64,000 nt of DNA from a virus: the IMG/VR virus record IMGVR_UViG_3300036770_004143, positions 206,076-270,075 of that record; one strand, 5' to 3'. Shown here one piece after another: positions 6,843 to 13,159 of the stretch. Under the pieces are notes generated by a model that had not been told where the DNA came from, did no database searches, and was given only the letters and a program-made list of their open reading frames with translations. Numbering within the stretch: position 1 is the first letter of the stretch; every line of letters starts with the position of its first letter. The position numbers and the translations under genes were made by a program.

Positions 6843-7256
6843 TTAGAGTAATAGTTTTTTATCTTTCCAATTTTTATAGTGTATAGATTTTAAGTTTTTA
6901 CATTCATCACATCTACAACCTCTATTATACGCTCCTAAACTTGGGTGTTTTTTTAATTTTTCAATATTAATTCCACCTAACAATTTTATTTTACCTTTGT
7001 CAAATCCATCTTGCCAATTATCTTTTGGAGTGCCTAAAAATAAATGTTCAGGATTAACGCATTTTCTATTATCGCATTTATGACAGACATATAATCCTTC
7101 TGGAATTTCACCATAATGTAATATATATGACATTCTATGGGAATCAACTGTTTTTTTATTTATTTTAAACACTCCGTAGCCAGTTTCACCCCTCAAACAG
7201 GCAGTCCACAACCAACAATAATCTGTTTTAATTACTTTGTCAAAAAATCTTTTCAT
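6843..7256 (-). CDS. HNH homing endonuclease
   Basis: The 137-residue protein has the HNH_3-type core VCHKCDNRKCVNPEHLFLGT (about residues 57-76) with zinc-ligand Cys pairs and the catalytic His/Asn/His residues, preceded by the SHRMSYILHYGEIP stretch typical of phage free-standing HNH nucleases. A C-terminal CRCDEC zinc-binding segment may help DNA recognition. It sits inside the block of unusual tRNA-like genes, so it may have moved tRNA sequence around. Confidence 0.88.
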   Translation of the reverse strand: MKRFFDKVIKTDYCWLWTACLRGETGYGVFKINKKTVDSHRMSYILHYGEIPEGLYVCHKCDNRKCVNPEHLFLGTPKDNWQDGFDKGKIKLLGGINIEKLKKHPSLGAYNRGCRCDECKNLKSIHYKNWKDKKLLL

Positions 7257-7266
7257 GTTTATTTAT

Positions 7267-7283
7267 TTTAGCAATAAATATAC
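7267..7283 (-). promoter_or_regulatory. Promoter-like motif GTATATTTATTGCTAAA
   Basis: The motif ends 10 nt upstream of the HNH nuclease start at 7256 and is nearly identical to the sequences before the genes starting at 4984, 22170 and 31682. Confidence 0.4.
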
Positions 7284-7299
7284 AAACTTTTTTAAAAAA

Positions 7300-7412
7300 A
7301 GCAAGGGCAGGATTTGATACCTACAAGCTAGGCTCAACAGCCCAGAACAGTTTTGTTTAACGTCAGCATCCTTCTGATTTCTGTTTTGCGTCTACCATTC
7401 CGCCACCTTGCT
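7300..7412 (-). tRNA. Oversized tRNA-like gene, acceptor AGCAAGG, anticodon not assignable
   Basis: Acceptor AGCAAGG/CCTTGCT is perfect and the D arm GCGGAATGGTAGACGC is Leu-like. A variable arm CTGGGCT..AGCCTAG and a T arm with an 8-nt loop follow. AACAG and CTGTT could form the anticodon stem, but 30 nt lie between them instead of 7, including an internal TCAG..CTGA hairpin. At 113 nt the gene is about 25 nt too long. It may contain a small insertion, be decayed, or be something other than a translating tRNA. Confidence 0.5.
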
Positions 7413-7414
7413 TT

Positions 7415-7447
7415 GCTTGTCTTTCCAGGCTGTCAACAACTTATATA
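7415..7447 (-). repeat. Leader element shared with 8807-8838
   Basis: GCTTGTCTTTCCAGGCTGTC followed by AACAACTTATA lies just upstream of the tRNA-like gene at 7300-7412. A near copy stands in the same place before the tRNA-like gene at 8723-8801. On the minus strand it reads TGACAGCCTGGAAAGACAAGC. Confidence 0.6.
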
Positions 7448-7485
7448 CCAGCTTTGTACATCAATCACTAGGTTGTCAGCTTTGT

Positions 7486-7582
7486 AACAAGAATAGGATT
7501 CGAACCTATATTTAGGATTATTTAATCGGGATCCATACCGTACCTACCTTTCGGCGTGTCTAACCAGTTCCACCACCTTGCT
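7486..7582 (-). tRNA. tRNA-like gene, acceptor AGCAAGG, enlarged anticodon loop
   Basis: Acceptor AGCAAGG pairs with TCTTGTT using G-T pairs, the D arm GTGGAACTGGTTAGACAC is Leu-like, the T arm ATAGG-TTCGAAT-CCTAT is perfect, and GGAT..ATCC may form a variable arm. The only fold for the anticodon arm is GCCG/CGGT with an 11-nt loop AAAGGTAGGTA, which contains a tandem AGGT duplication. No confident anticodon can be given. Confidence 0.5.
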
Positions 7583-7829
7583 ATAAATCTTTTTGAATAT
7601 CTAATTTACATTTTTGGCGATCTGATTTGGAGAACATCCTTTTGATATTCTTCTTTACCTTATCACCCCAAAAAGAAGCCCATTTTCCTTTACCAGAAGG
7701 ATTCATTTGTGGTTTCATATCTTCAATAATTTTGTTAATTCTAGTTATTAATACATTTTGACCAATGAAAAATCCTACCCAAAAAGTTAAGATGAATACT
7801 GATATTAAATAAATTACTTCTATAATCAT
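7581..7829 (-). CDS. Small membrane protein
   Basis: The 82-residue protein has one N-terminal hydrophobic helix (about residues 3-27, ending WVGFFIGQNVLI) and a basic, Trp-containing C-terminal tail. Its TAG stop overlaps the 5' end of the tRNA-like gene at 7486-7582 by 2 nt. No family recognised. Confidence 0.65.
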   Translation of the reverse strand: MIIEVIYLISVFILTFWVGFFIGQNVLITRINKIIEDMKPQMNPSGKGKWASFWGDKVKKNIKRMFSKSDRQKCKLDIQKDL

Positions 7830-7852
7830 AATATTATTTTTTTAAAAAAGGT

Positions 7853-7979
7853 AACAATGACAGGATTCGAACCTGTATGATGTTTTATATCTGTTCCAAC
7901 AGTGTGCATCAGTTGTATCTACATCTCACATCACTTAAAATTAAGTTAATTAGCGTCTAACCAATTCCGCCACCTTGCT
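7853..7979 (-). tRNA. tRNA-Leu (anticodon TAA) with a 57-nt variable region
   Basis: Acceptor AGCAAGG/CATTGTT has one mismatch. The D arm is GCGGAATTGGTTAGACGC, the anticodon arm TTAA-CTTAATT-TTAA gives anticodon TAA (plus-strand 7941-7943), and the T arm ACAGG-TTCGAAT-CCTGT is perfect. Between anticodon and T arms lie 57 nt (7877-7933), closed by TGATGT/ACATCA. Normal Leu variable arms are below about 20 nt. It may be an expanded variable arm or hold a removable insertion. Confidence 0.6.
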
Positions 7980-8047
7980 ACCATACCTCAAAGATACATC
8001 AAGATTTTTAGAAAACCAAATCTATTTTTAACTTATTTTGTTTTTGT

Positions 8048-8159
8048 AGCAAGAGTGAGATTCGAACTCACACGGTGGATTTTATAAGGTTATTTTCTCT
8101 GTTTTACGTTGCAACATCCACCCAACCCTTAAGCGTCTATCCAATTTCGCCACCTTGCT
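8048..8159 (-). tRNA. Oversized tRNA-like gene, acceptor AGCAAGG
   Basis: Acceptor AGCAAGG/TCTTGCT, D stem GCG/CGC and T arm GTGAG-TTCGAAT-CTCAC are intact. The 59 nt between D and T arms allow two competing long stems, TAAGG/CCTTA or GGTGGAT/ATCCACC. Inside lies GGATGTTGCAACGTAAAACA, close to GGATGCTGACGTTAAACA in the tRNA-like gene at 7300. No anticodon was assigned. Confidence 0.5.
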
Positions 8160-8212
8160 GTATTTATATTTTTAAAACCAATATTTACCAAGTAATTAGT
8201 TATAGCCAATAG

Positions 8213-8395
8213 CTAAAATCGTGGTACATGGGTGTCTATCTTTTCAGACAGAACATTTTTAATCATTTCCCAACTTTGCATTACATCTCTATCAATGCTT
8301 GCGGTTTTGGTTTTACTATCAAGTGATCTTGCAACCAATCTAAATGTATCTTCAATTTGCTTTGCTTGAAACTCGTAAATCTTCAATTCTTTCAT
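8213..8395 (-). CDS. Small conserved phage protein
   Basis: The 60-residue protein starting MKELKIYEFQAKQIEDTFRL resembles a family of short phage proteins that share the MKELKIYEFQ-KQIED N terminus and a C-terminal DTHV/aromatic end. Predicted helical and soluble. Function unknown. Confidence 0.75.
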   Translation of the reverse strand: MKELKIYEFQAKQIEDTFRLVARSLDSKTKTASIDRDVMQSWEMIKNVLSEKIDTHVPRF

Positions 8396-8405
8396 GATTT
8401 TTATT

Positions 8406-8522
8406 TTACCATTTAACCCAATAAGTTCTATTTAGCCACCCAAAACCTATTTCATTTGTACCATCTGAACATTTGGTATAAGTAAACATTGGAAATATTA
8501 GCCATGTTTTATCTTCTTTCAT
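8406..8522 (-). CDS. 38-residue hypothetical protein
   Basis: MKEDKTWLIFPMFTYTKCSD starts at 8522 after an ATTAAAATT stretch and ends at 8406. The Trp- and Tyr-rich composition and the coding-like position (11 nt upstream of the next gene) support it. It is too short for a family assignment. Confidence 0.55.
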   Translation of the reverse strand: MKEDKTWLIFPMFTYTKCSDGTNEIGFGWLNRTYWVKW

Positions 8523-8538
8523 AATTTTAATTGTTTGT

Positions 8539-8659
8539 AGTCAGGGCAGGAATTGAACCTGCGTCACACTCGCTTGATACCCTACACACCTCATATTTTC
8601 ATATGGAACGGACTCGAACCGTCGTCACCAGTTGCTCTACCCATCTGAGCTACCTAACT
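8539..8659 (-). tRNA. tRNA-Val (anticodon GAC) with a 54-nt variable region
   Basis: Acceptor AGTTAGG/CCTGACT, D stem GCTC/GAGC, anticodon arm AACTG-GTGACGA-CGGTT (anticodon GAC at plus 8624-8626) and T arm GCAGG-TTCAATT-CCTGC all form. Between anticodon and T arms lie 54 nt (8563-8616), whereas Val tRNAs have about 5. Part of the insert (GACGG-TTCGAGT-CCGTT, overlapping the anticodon arm) looks like a second T arm, so the gene may be a fusion of two tRNA genes. Confidence 0.5.
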
Positions 8660-8722
8660 AGTTAAGATTTCTAAAACCCATCTCTTACAAGGCAAGGAAA
8701 CTCCATCTTATGTTTTTTGCGT

Positions 8723-8801
8723 AGTCAGGGCCGGATTCGAACCGGATAAGCAACCGTTTTTAATGGACTTGGAAACCATTCCGCATTACGCCCACCTGAC
8801 T
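8723..8801 (-). tRNA. tRNA-like gene, possibly tRNA-Trp (CCA), copy 1
   Basis: Acceptor AGTCAGG/CCTGACT is perfect and the T loop TTCGAAT sits in a CCGG/CCGG stem. ATGGT-TTCCAAG-TCCAT would give anticodon CCA with a T-T mismatch at the loop; equally AATGG/CCATT closes a 9-nt loop. The D region has an extra GGCGTAAT relative to the tRNA-Leu-like neighbour at 6556. The anticodon is tentative. Confidence 0.5.
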
Positions 8802-8806
8802 AAATT

Positions 8807-8838
8807 GCCTGTCTTTCCAAGCTGTCACCCACTTATAA
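8807..8838 (-). repeat. Leader element shared with 7415-7447
   Basis: GCCTGTCTTTCCAAGCTGTC plus ACCCACTTATAA matches the element before the tRNA-like gene at 7300 at most positions and, like it, lies immediately upstream of a tRNA-like gene. Confidence 0.6.
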
Positions 8839-8892
8839 GCCTCTAGGTTTTTGTTCCTGTCAGGGTAAGGCAATTAGCTGCATTGCAACTGT

Positions 8893-8971
8893 AGTCAGGG
8901 CCGGATTCGAACCGGATAAGCAACCGTTTTTAATGGACTTGGAAACCATTCCGCATTACGCCCACATAACT
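8893..8971 (-). tRNA. tRNA-like gene, copy 2 (acceptor partly mismatched)
   Basis: Bases 8891-8964 are identical to 8721-8794, so the body of copy 1 is duplicated. The 5' acceptor strand here reads AGTTATG against CCTGACT, which leaves at least one mismatch. It looks like a recent duplication whose 5' end joined a different acceptor strand. Confidence 0.45.
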
Positions 8972-9022
8972 ATCATAATTCCTTATTGACAATTCAAAGA
9001 TACATCAATGTTTTCATAAAAC

Positions 9023-9211
9023 CTAATTTAACTTTGTATTTTGTACTACTTGAATATATATTTTATCATTCACTTGATTTTCCAATGTATCACATATTTT
9101 AAAAATTACTTGATCATGTACACCATGAGGCACTTTGTTACGTAATTGCATTACATTTAAATACCTAACGTCTTTAAATACTTGTTCAGAAACATCCATA
9201 ATTTTTGCCAT
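9023..9211 (-). CDS. 62-residue hypothetical protein
   Basis: MAKIMDVSEQVFKDVRYLNV starts after an AT-rich leader. Soluble, helical at the N terminus. It follows the strand and spacing of the neighbouring small genes but has no diagnostic motif. Confidence 0.5.
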   Translation of the reverse strand: MAKIMDVSEQVFKDVRYLNVMQLRNKVPHGVHDQVIFKICDTLENQVNDKIYIQVVQNTKLN

Positions 9212-9243
9212 ACTATTGTTTTTTAAAAATTCAAGTTGCAGAA

Positions 9244-9369
9244 ATGAGAAGTTATATAGACAAAAACAAAATCAAAATAAAAATCAAAGACCCAACTTAC
9301 TTCAAAGGCAAAAACAAAAACCAAGACCCTTTTTATTACATAATTAACAATTTAATGCAACCTATGTAA
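9244..9369 (+). CDS. Possible 41-residue Lys/Asn-rich protein
   Basis: On the plus strand an ATG at 9244 opens MRSYIDKNKIKIKIKDPTYF and ends at TAA 9367-9369. It reads coherently and fills an otherwise empty gap, but the Lys-rich composition could reflect base bias. No upstream promoter-like motif was seen. Confidence 0.3.
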   Translation: MRSYIDKNKIKIKIKDPTYFKGKNKNQDPFYYIINNLMQPM

Positions 9370-9532
9370 TGTTTGGGTTCTATCCCAGTTTTATGTTTGT
9401 AAGTTGGCGGTTGTGATATTCATCATTTGTAGTTTTTTGTCAACCTTTCGGTTAACCGGTCATTAATATACCTCCCATTCCCACATAAAAGTGGGGGTGC
9501 TTAAACTCCTGCAAAACACCCCACACTACCCC
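9370..9532 (-). terminator. Intergenic stretch with terminator-like hairpins
   Basis: No gene was found here. Inverted repeats AACC..GGTT (about 9447-9456) and CCCAC..GTGGG (about 9479-9494), and a GGGGTG..CACCCC pair, lie downstream of the minus-strand gene ending at 9533 and may terminate it. Confidence 0.4.
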
Positions 9533-10459
9533 TTACTCTTTGCTATCACCAATTGTTCCCAAGAACTGATCAACAACTGGCTTAAATCTTGCATCAACCA
9601 TAATTCTTAATGCAGCAACTCTTCCAGTTTCTTCCTGGATTTTGGAATTAAATTCTAGTTCGGCTTTCTTTCTCTTACCCTGCCATTCTTGAATTGCAAT
9701 AGAGTATTGCATATTCAACTTGTTGTTGGCCTCATTAACCAAAGTTTGTAAACCAGCATTCTCATTTGCAATTTTTGCATTCTCCAATGTAACCAGGTTC
9801 TTTACCTTTGCTTTGTAATAATTAACTTTCTGCTCATATTGTCTATGAATAGCAGATAAGTTTTTGTGCAACTCACCCAACTCATCAATTGTATGATGAA
9901 TGGTAACATTCATTGGAGTTTTCTTCTCCCTCTCTAATTCAATCCATTCCAGAGTTTTTAACTTTGGCAATTCATTTCTTAATTTATCCAATTTACCACC
10001 CTTATGGATAAACTGACCATAATGGGCAGCAAAGGCTTCTGCCTCCAAATACTCATTGTATTCGCTTGAGGTTAATTGTTGCCAACCCCACTCTTCATTT
10101 ACCTCATCCTTGTAATCAATAACCTCATAATTTGGTGATGTAGGTTGGGGGACATCAAAGGTAAATGATTTCTTTTTTAAAGCATCAAGCATCTTATCCT
10201 TTGCCTGGATATTATCCATTAGGAATGCTTGCGTTGCGTGTAGCCTTGCTTTCTCTTGAAGCAAATCCACAATGTTCTCTGGCATTTTAACTCCCTGTGT
10301 CTCAATATATACCCCACTTGGTAATGTTAAGGTCTTATGAGAGTTATTAACACTATCAATCTTTGACTGAATATCTCTTGCCTCTTGATTGCAAAGATTG
10401 GAGATTGATTGTGCTTGCGATAAAGACAACCCTTTATTGGATAATGAATTACTTCTCAT
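9533..10459 (-). CDS. Coiled-coil phage protein of unknown function
   Basis: The 308-residue protein begins MRSNSLSNKGLSLSQAQSIS and is dominated by helix-forming, charged segments (about 60-100 and 170-290), suggesting coiled coils. The SLSQAQSISNLCNQ start recurs in phages of this type. A region IHKGGKLDKLRNELPKLKTL lies in the centre. No enzymatic motif is visible; a structural or scaffolding-like role is possible but not shown. Confidence 0.8.
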   Translation of the reverse strand: MRSNSLSNKGLSLSQAQSISNLCNQEARDIQSKIDSVNNSHKTLTLPSGVYIETQGVKMPENIVDLLQEKARLHATQAFLMDNIQAKDKMLDALKKKSFTFDVPQPTSPNYEVIDYKDEVNEEWGWQQLTSSEYNEYLEAEAFAAHYGQFIHKGGKLDKLRNELPKLKTLEWIELEREKKTPMNVTIHHTIDELGELHKNLSAIHRQYEQKVNYYKAKVKNLVTLENAKIANENAGLQTLVNEANNKLNMQYSIAIQEWQGKRKKAELEFNSKIQEETGRVAALRIMVDARFKPVVDQFLGTIGDSKE

Positions 10460-10484
10460 GGTTATTGTTTTTTTGGTTTAATAT

Positions 10485-10712
10485 TTATTTTAATTTACCT
10501 GAAGCATCTTTTAACATCTTTGGTAAATAGTCTTGCATTAACTGTTTTCTAGTTACTTCCCATCCAATTTCAGGCAAAGCATAATCTTCAAAGTAAGTAT
10601 ATCTAACCATACCACATAAGTTTGAACCAGCTTCTTTAACTTCATCCTCTCCCACTTTTACCTGGAATTTTCCTTCACCAAGATGAGTTATTACATAATC
10701 TTCTATTTCCAT
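10485..10712 (-). CDS. 75-residue hypothetical protein
   Basis: MEIEDYVITHLGEGKFQVKV suggests a small beta-rich domain followed by a C-terminal helix. It lies 3 nt downstream of the next small gene's stop, so it is probably co-transcribed with it. Confidence 0.7.
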   Translation of the reverse strand: MEIEDYVITHLGEGKFQVKVGEDEVKEAGSNLCGMVRYTYFEDYALPEIGWEVTRKQLMQDYLPKMLKDASGKLK

Positions 10713-10715
10713 AAT

Positions 10716-10835
10716 TTATTTTTTTTTACCCAATAACTGATTGATGCGGATTACCAAGTTGGCATAAAACCTTACAAAGATTTTTACACCTTTTGGTGTT
10801 TCATCTAATATTTCTTGGAAAATCTTACTCCTCAT
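10716..10835 (-). CDS. 39-residue conserved phage protein
   Basis: MRSKIFQEILDETPKGVKIF starts at 10835 and ends with GKKK at a TAA at 10716. The EILDETPK-V-IFVR pattern followed by INQLLGK is shared by very short phage proteins of unknown role. Spacing to the 75-residue gene is 3 nt. Confidence 0.7.
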   Translation of the reverse strand: MRSKIFQEILDETPKGVKIFVRFYANLVIRINQLLGKKK

Positions 10836-10860
10836 ATATTGTTGTTTTTTATTCAACAAA

Positions 10861-10875
10861 GATATTTATAATAAA
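10861..10875 (+). promoter_or_regulatory. Promoter-like motif GATATTTATAATAAA
   Basis: It lies 18 nt before the plus-strand start at 10893 and matches the TATTTAT-N2-TAAA pattern seen before other transcript heads. Confidence 0.4.
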
Positions 10876-10892
10876 TCAACAAGTCAAACAAT

Positions 10893-11267
10893 ATGAAGAA
10901 AATATTTCTTTTAATTTCACTTTTAATTTCACTTTTTATTTCAAGCCATTCATTTGGTCAAATTCCCCAGGATAAACTATTACACTTTGGTGCTGGTGTT
11001 GGCATTGGTGCAACCATAACTTTAACCCATAAGAAACCAAATATACATATTGGGTATGGAGAAATCATTCAAAAAAGCGTATTTGCTGGGGCTGGTATTG
11101 GATTATTAAAAGAATCCTATGATGCATCAGTATATGGAAACAAGTATTTTGATGTTGGTGATGCTGCTGCAACCGCATTGGGTTCATTGGTTGGATCCTT
11201 AATAATATATTCCATTGTTAAAGATAAAAAACCAAAATCAAAATACCACTTCTGTCCCCAATTTTAA
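10893..11267 (+). CDS. YfiM-like exported membrane protein
   Basis: The 124-residue protein has a signal peptide (MKKIFLLISLLISLFISSHSFG), then DKLLHFGAGVGIG (about 27-39) and GLLKESYDASVYGNKYFDVGDAAAT followed by a Gly-rich hydrophobic segment. DKxxHF-G and the FDxxDxxA pattern are hallmarks of the YfiM/VanZ-like group. The function is unknown; an envelope location is likely. It stands alone on the plus strand between minus-strand genes, with its own promoter-like motif. Confidence 0.75.
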   Translation: MKKIFLLISLLISLFISSHSFGQIPQDKLLHFGAGVGIGATITLTHKKPNIHIGYGEIIQKSVFAGAGIGLLKESYDASVYGNKYFDVGDAAATALGSLVGSLIIYSIVKDKKPKSKYHFCPQF

Positions 11268-11300
11268 ACAGTATGTGGAATCATCTTCAAACCTTTTAAA

Positions 11301-11564
11301 CTATTTTGCTTCAAGAACCGTAAATTCAACTACACCTGTTTTCATTGTGTAATATATGGAATAATTTATTTTATCACTATCAGTATTACTTACACTCCAA
11401 TAACTATTGTTTTCAGACTTGTTAGTCCAGCTATTATTTAAGATAGCATTCATAACCATTCTATAAGGTAATTTACCAGTAAACTTTTTTTCTACACATT
11501 CAGCATATTCTTTAGTAATTTTTGCTGCGTTCAACATCCAGTTTAATTCTTTTGTAGTTACCAT
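11301..11564 (-). CDS. 87-residue hypothetical protein
   Basis: MVTTKELNWMLNAAKITKEY opens a helical N terminus; the C-terminal half (YWSVSNTDSDKINYSIYYTM) looks beta-rich. It converges on the YfiM-like gene. No family recognised. Confidence 0.7.
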   Translation of the reverse strand: MVTTKELNWMLNAAKITKEYAECVEKKFTGKLPYRMVMNAILNNSWTNKSENNSYWSVSNTDSDKINYSIYYTMKTGVVEFTVLEAK

Positions 11565-11654
11565 TTTTGTTGTTTTTATAATTGAAGTGCAAAGATATAA
11601 AATTATTCTGATAATGCAAACTTTTTTATTTTATTTTTTATACAGCGGACAAAT

Positions 11655-12185
11655 TTAAGAAAAAATGTTATTATTATTTATATCCCAAGTTCCATCATTA
11701 TCAACTGATTTAATTTGGTTTGGTTCAAATGTAACATAAACACTATCTGAATCTTGATAATCTTCGTCATCAATCCAAGAATCTTTTACATTCACAAAGA
11801 TAACACCATCATATTTACTTCTATTTTTATAAACATTTGCCACAACTTCTCTTGTGGAAGTACCATATTCACTCTCAATATCATCCCATTTTTTGTCTTT
11901 ACAATCCAAAATTAATGGTCTTTTAATACTCAAATAAACTTCATAAACAATTCCATCCCTAGAATACCCCTCGGCATTATAATAATCAGGAGTGAAATAC
12001 GTAATACCCATAAATTCATCAAACTCTTCATATGAACCGTGATAAACAGGTAATGGTTTCCCGTTATAAGCAACTTTACTACCACTAAACCACTTCCTAA
12101 AATTATTATTTAAGTTATTTTCAACTTCTTGTTCTTCATTCAAATATTTACGTATTGTTTTTACTATAACTTTTCTTAGTTCCAT
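11655..12185 (-). CDS. ADP-ribosyltransferase-like protein (ART-PolyVal type) with capsid-targeting-like N terminus
   Basis: The start at MELRKVIVKTIRKYLNE (12185) is preferred over an upstream ATG that overlaps the neighbouring gene. The 176-residue protein contains PLPVYHGS (45-51), YFTPDYYNAEGY (63-74), VYLSIKRPLI (83-92), YDGVI (125-129) and FEPNQIKSVDNDG (153-165), the layout of phage polyvalent-protein ADP-ribosyltransferase domains. The N-terminal amphipathic helix ends in YLNE, an (L/I)xE prohead-protease-type site, as in T4 Alt, an injected ADP-ribosyltransferase that modifies host RNA polymerase. Analogy to Alt is an inference. Confidence 0.72.
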   Translation of the reverse strand: MELRKVIVKTIRKYLNEEQEVENNLNNNFRKWFSGSKVAYNGKPLPVYHGSYEEFDEFMGITYFTPDYYNAEGYSRDGIVYEVYLSIKRPLILDCKDKKWDDIESEYGTSTREVVANVYKNRSKYDGVIFVNVKDSWIDDEDYQDSDSVYVTFEPNQIKSVDNDGTWDINNNNIFS

Positions 12186-12198
12186 ATTATTAATTAAT

Positions 12199-12612
12199 TT
12201 AAACAGTATGTGGGACAACCCACCTTATGCAATCCTGGGGTTGTCTGGTTATATGCTTGTAGTTGTTGATATAACCCATCATATTTGCAGATCCAATTGC
12301 ATTGGCTGAATGAACCTTAACCTCACATACTGGTGCACCATCCATCCATTTTTCAACCAACCACTTGGTGCAATCCATTCCAGTTTTTTCTGTGATGTTG
12401 TTGTAGTCCAATGTGAAATTGTGATATACATTGTTATGCCACTCTTCTATGGCTGTATCACCCAAGTCGTGATCCAATGATATAAGTTTAATGTTTTCTA
12501 ACCCAAGTTCAGTTATCTTGGAAACAAATTCATCATAACTTCTAACTATAATCCATCTGATATTGCTAGTTATAGGTGTACGCACGTCATCCAAATAAAT
12601 GTTATATTTCAT
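12199..12612 (-). CDS. cREC domain protein (cyclic-phosphate-processing receiver-like)
   Basis: The start was set at MKYNIYLDDVRTP (12612). The 137-residue protein shows LDDVRTP (7-13), a VRSYDEF segment (23-29), SLDHDLGD (45-52), TGMDC (77-81) and VKVHSAN (99-104). Acidic residues in the first and third blocks plus the HSxN motif define the receiver-like cREC family, predicted from comparative genomics to act on cyclic phosphate ends in RNA repair. It lies directly upstream of the ADP-ribosyltransferase-like gene. Together with the kinase at 2.8 kb and the ligase at 22.3 kb it suggests an RNA-repair capacity. Confidence 0.75.
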   Translation of the reverse strand: MKYNIYLDDVRTPITSNIRWIIVRSYDEFVSKITELGLENIKLISLDHDLGDTAIEEWHNNVYHNFTLDYNNITEKTGMDCTKWLVEKWMDGAPVCEVKVHSANAIGSANMMGYINNYKHITRQPQDCIRWVVPHTV

Positions 12613-12666
12613 AGTTATTAGTTTAGAATACAAAGATAGTTTAATTATTTTAAATTTCCAAAAAAA

Positions 12667-13116
12667 TTAATCCTTATACCTCCATTCATCACCTTCCACA
12701 TTAACATCATATACATCATCCCAAGTTATATAATCACGTAATGTGCCTTTTGAAAAATCATATATCTTATCATTTATTGTAATCCAGTGATGGGTCATTA
12801 ATGTTTGTTCATCACCATATTCATCAATATAAGGTTCATCTACTTCTATCTCACCAAATACTTTTTTAACAGTTTTGAACTCATAAATAATTGTTGAAAC
12901 AATACCCTGGCAATCCCCATTTTCTTGATTATCAACAAAACTTTTCCAGGCTAAATCCAAATCACCATCATATAACTCATTAAACTCCTCTTCATCTACT
13001 AATGTTTCCATTATTAGTGATTTTTTTATTTGCTGAATTAGTTCTTCTGAATTTTCAATACTTTCATTCAAATAACCCCTTATCACACTTTTAATAGTTT
13101 GCTTCAAATCTATCAC
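12667..13116 (-). CDS. Papain/transglutaminase-like Cys-His-Asp protein with capsid-targeting-like N terminus
   Basis: Translation appears to start at a GTG (13116, AGGTGATAG). The N-terminal MIDLKQTIKSVIRGYLNES is an amphipathic helix ending in LNE, like the genes at 5963 and 11655. The C-terminal part has C69 in GDCQGIVS, H109-H110 in HHWITIN and D120 in IYDFS, the order and spacing of a Cys-His-Asp triad in small papain-fold hydrolases. Catalytic function is inferred, not shown. A TATTTATAAATAAA motif precedes the gene. Confidence 0.62.
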   Translation of the reverse strand: MIDLKQTIKSVIRGYLNESIENSEELIQQIKKSLIMETLVDEEEFNELYDGDLDLAWKSFVDNQENGDCQGIVSTIIYEFKTVKKVFGEIEVDEPYIDEYGDEQTLMTHHWITINDKIYDFSKGTLRDYITWDDVYDVNVEGDEWRYKD

Positions 13117-13126
13117 CTATTTTGAT

Positions 13127-13141
13127 TTATTTATAAATATC
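13127..13141 (-). promoter_or_regulatory. Promoter-like motif GATATTTATAAATAA
   Basis: It lies 11 nt upstream of the GTG start at 13116 and has the TATTTATAAATAA core shared with other gene starts. Confidence 0.4.
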
Positions 13142-13159
13142 AGTATTTTAAATTTCTAC

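Larger units (their letters stand above)
8721..8964. repeat. 74-bp direct repeat (8721-8794 and 8891-8964)
   Basis: The two blocks are identical and contain the body of a tRNA-like gene, with 96 bases between them. Such a perfect repeat allows deletion or expansion by recombination. Confidence 0.85.

Noticed and set aside
9135-9347. Plus-strand 70-residue frame
   Set aside because: Its first half is antisense to the 62-residue gene; only the shorter downstream frame starting at 9244 is worth keeping, at low confidence.
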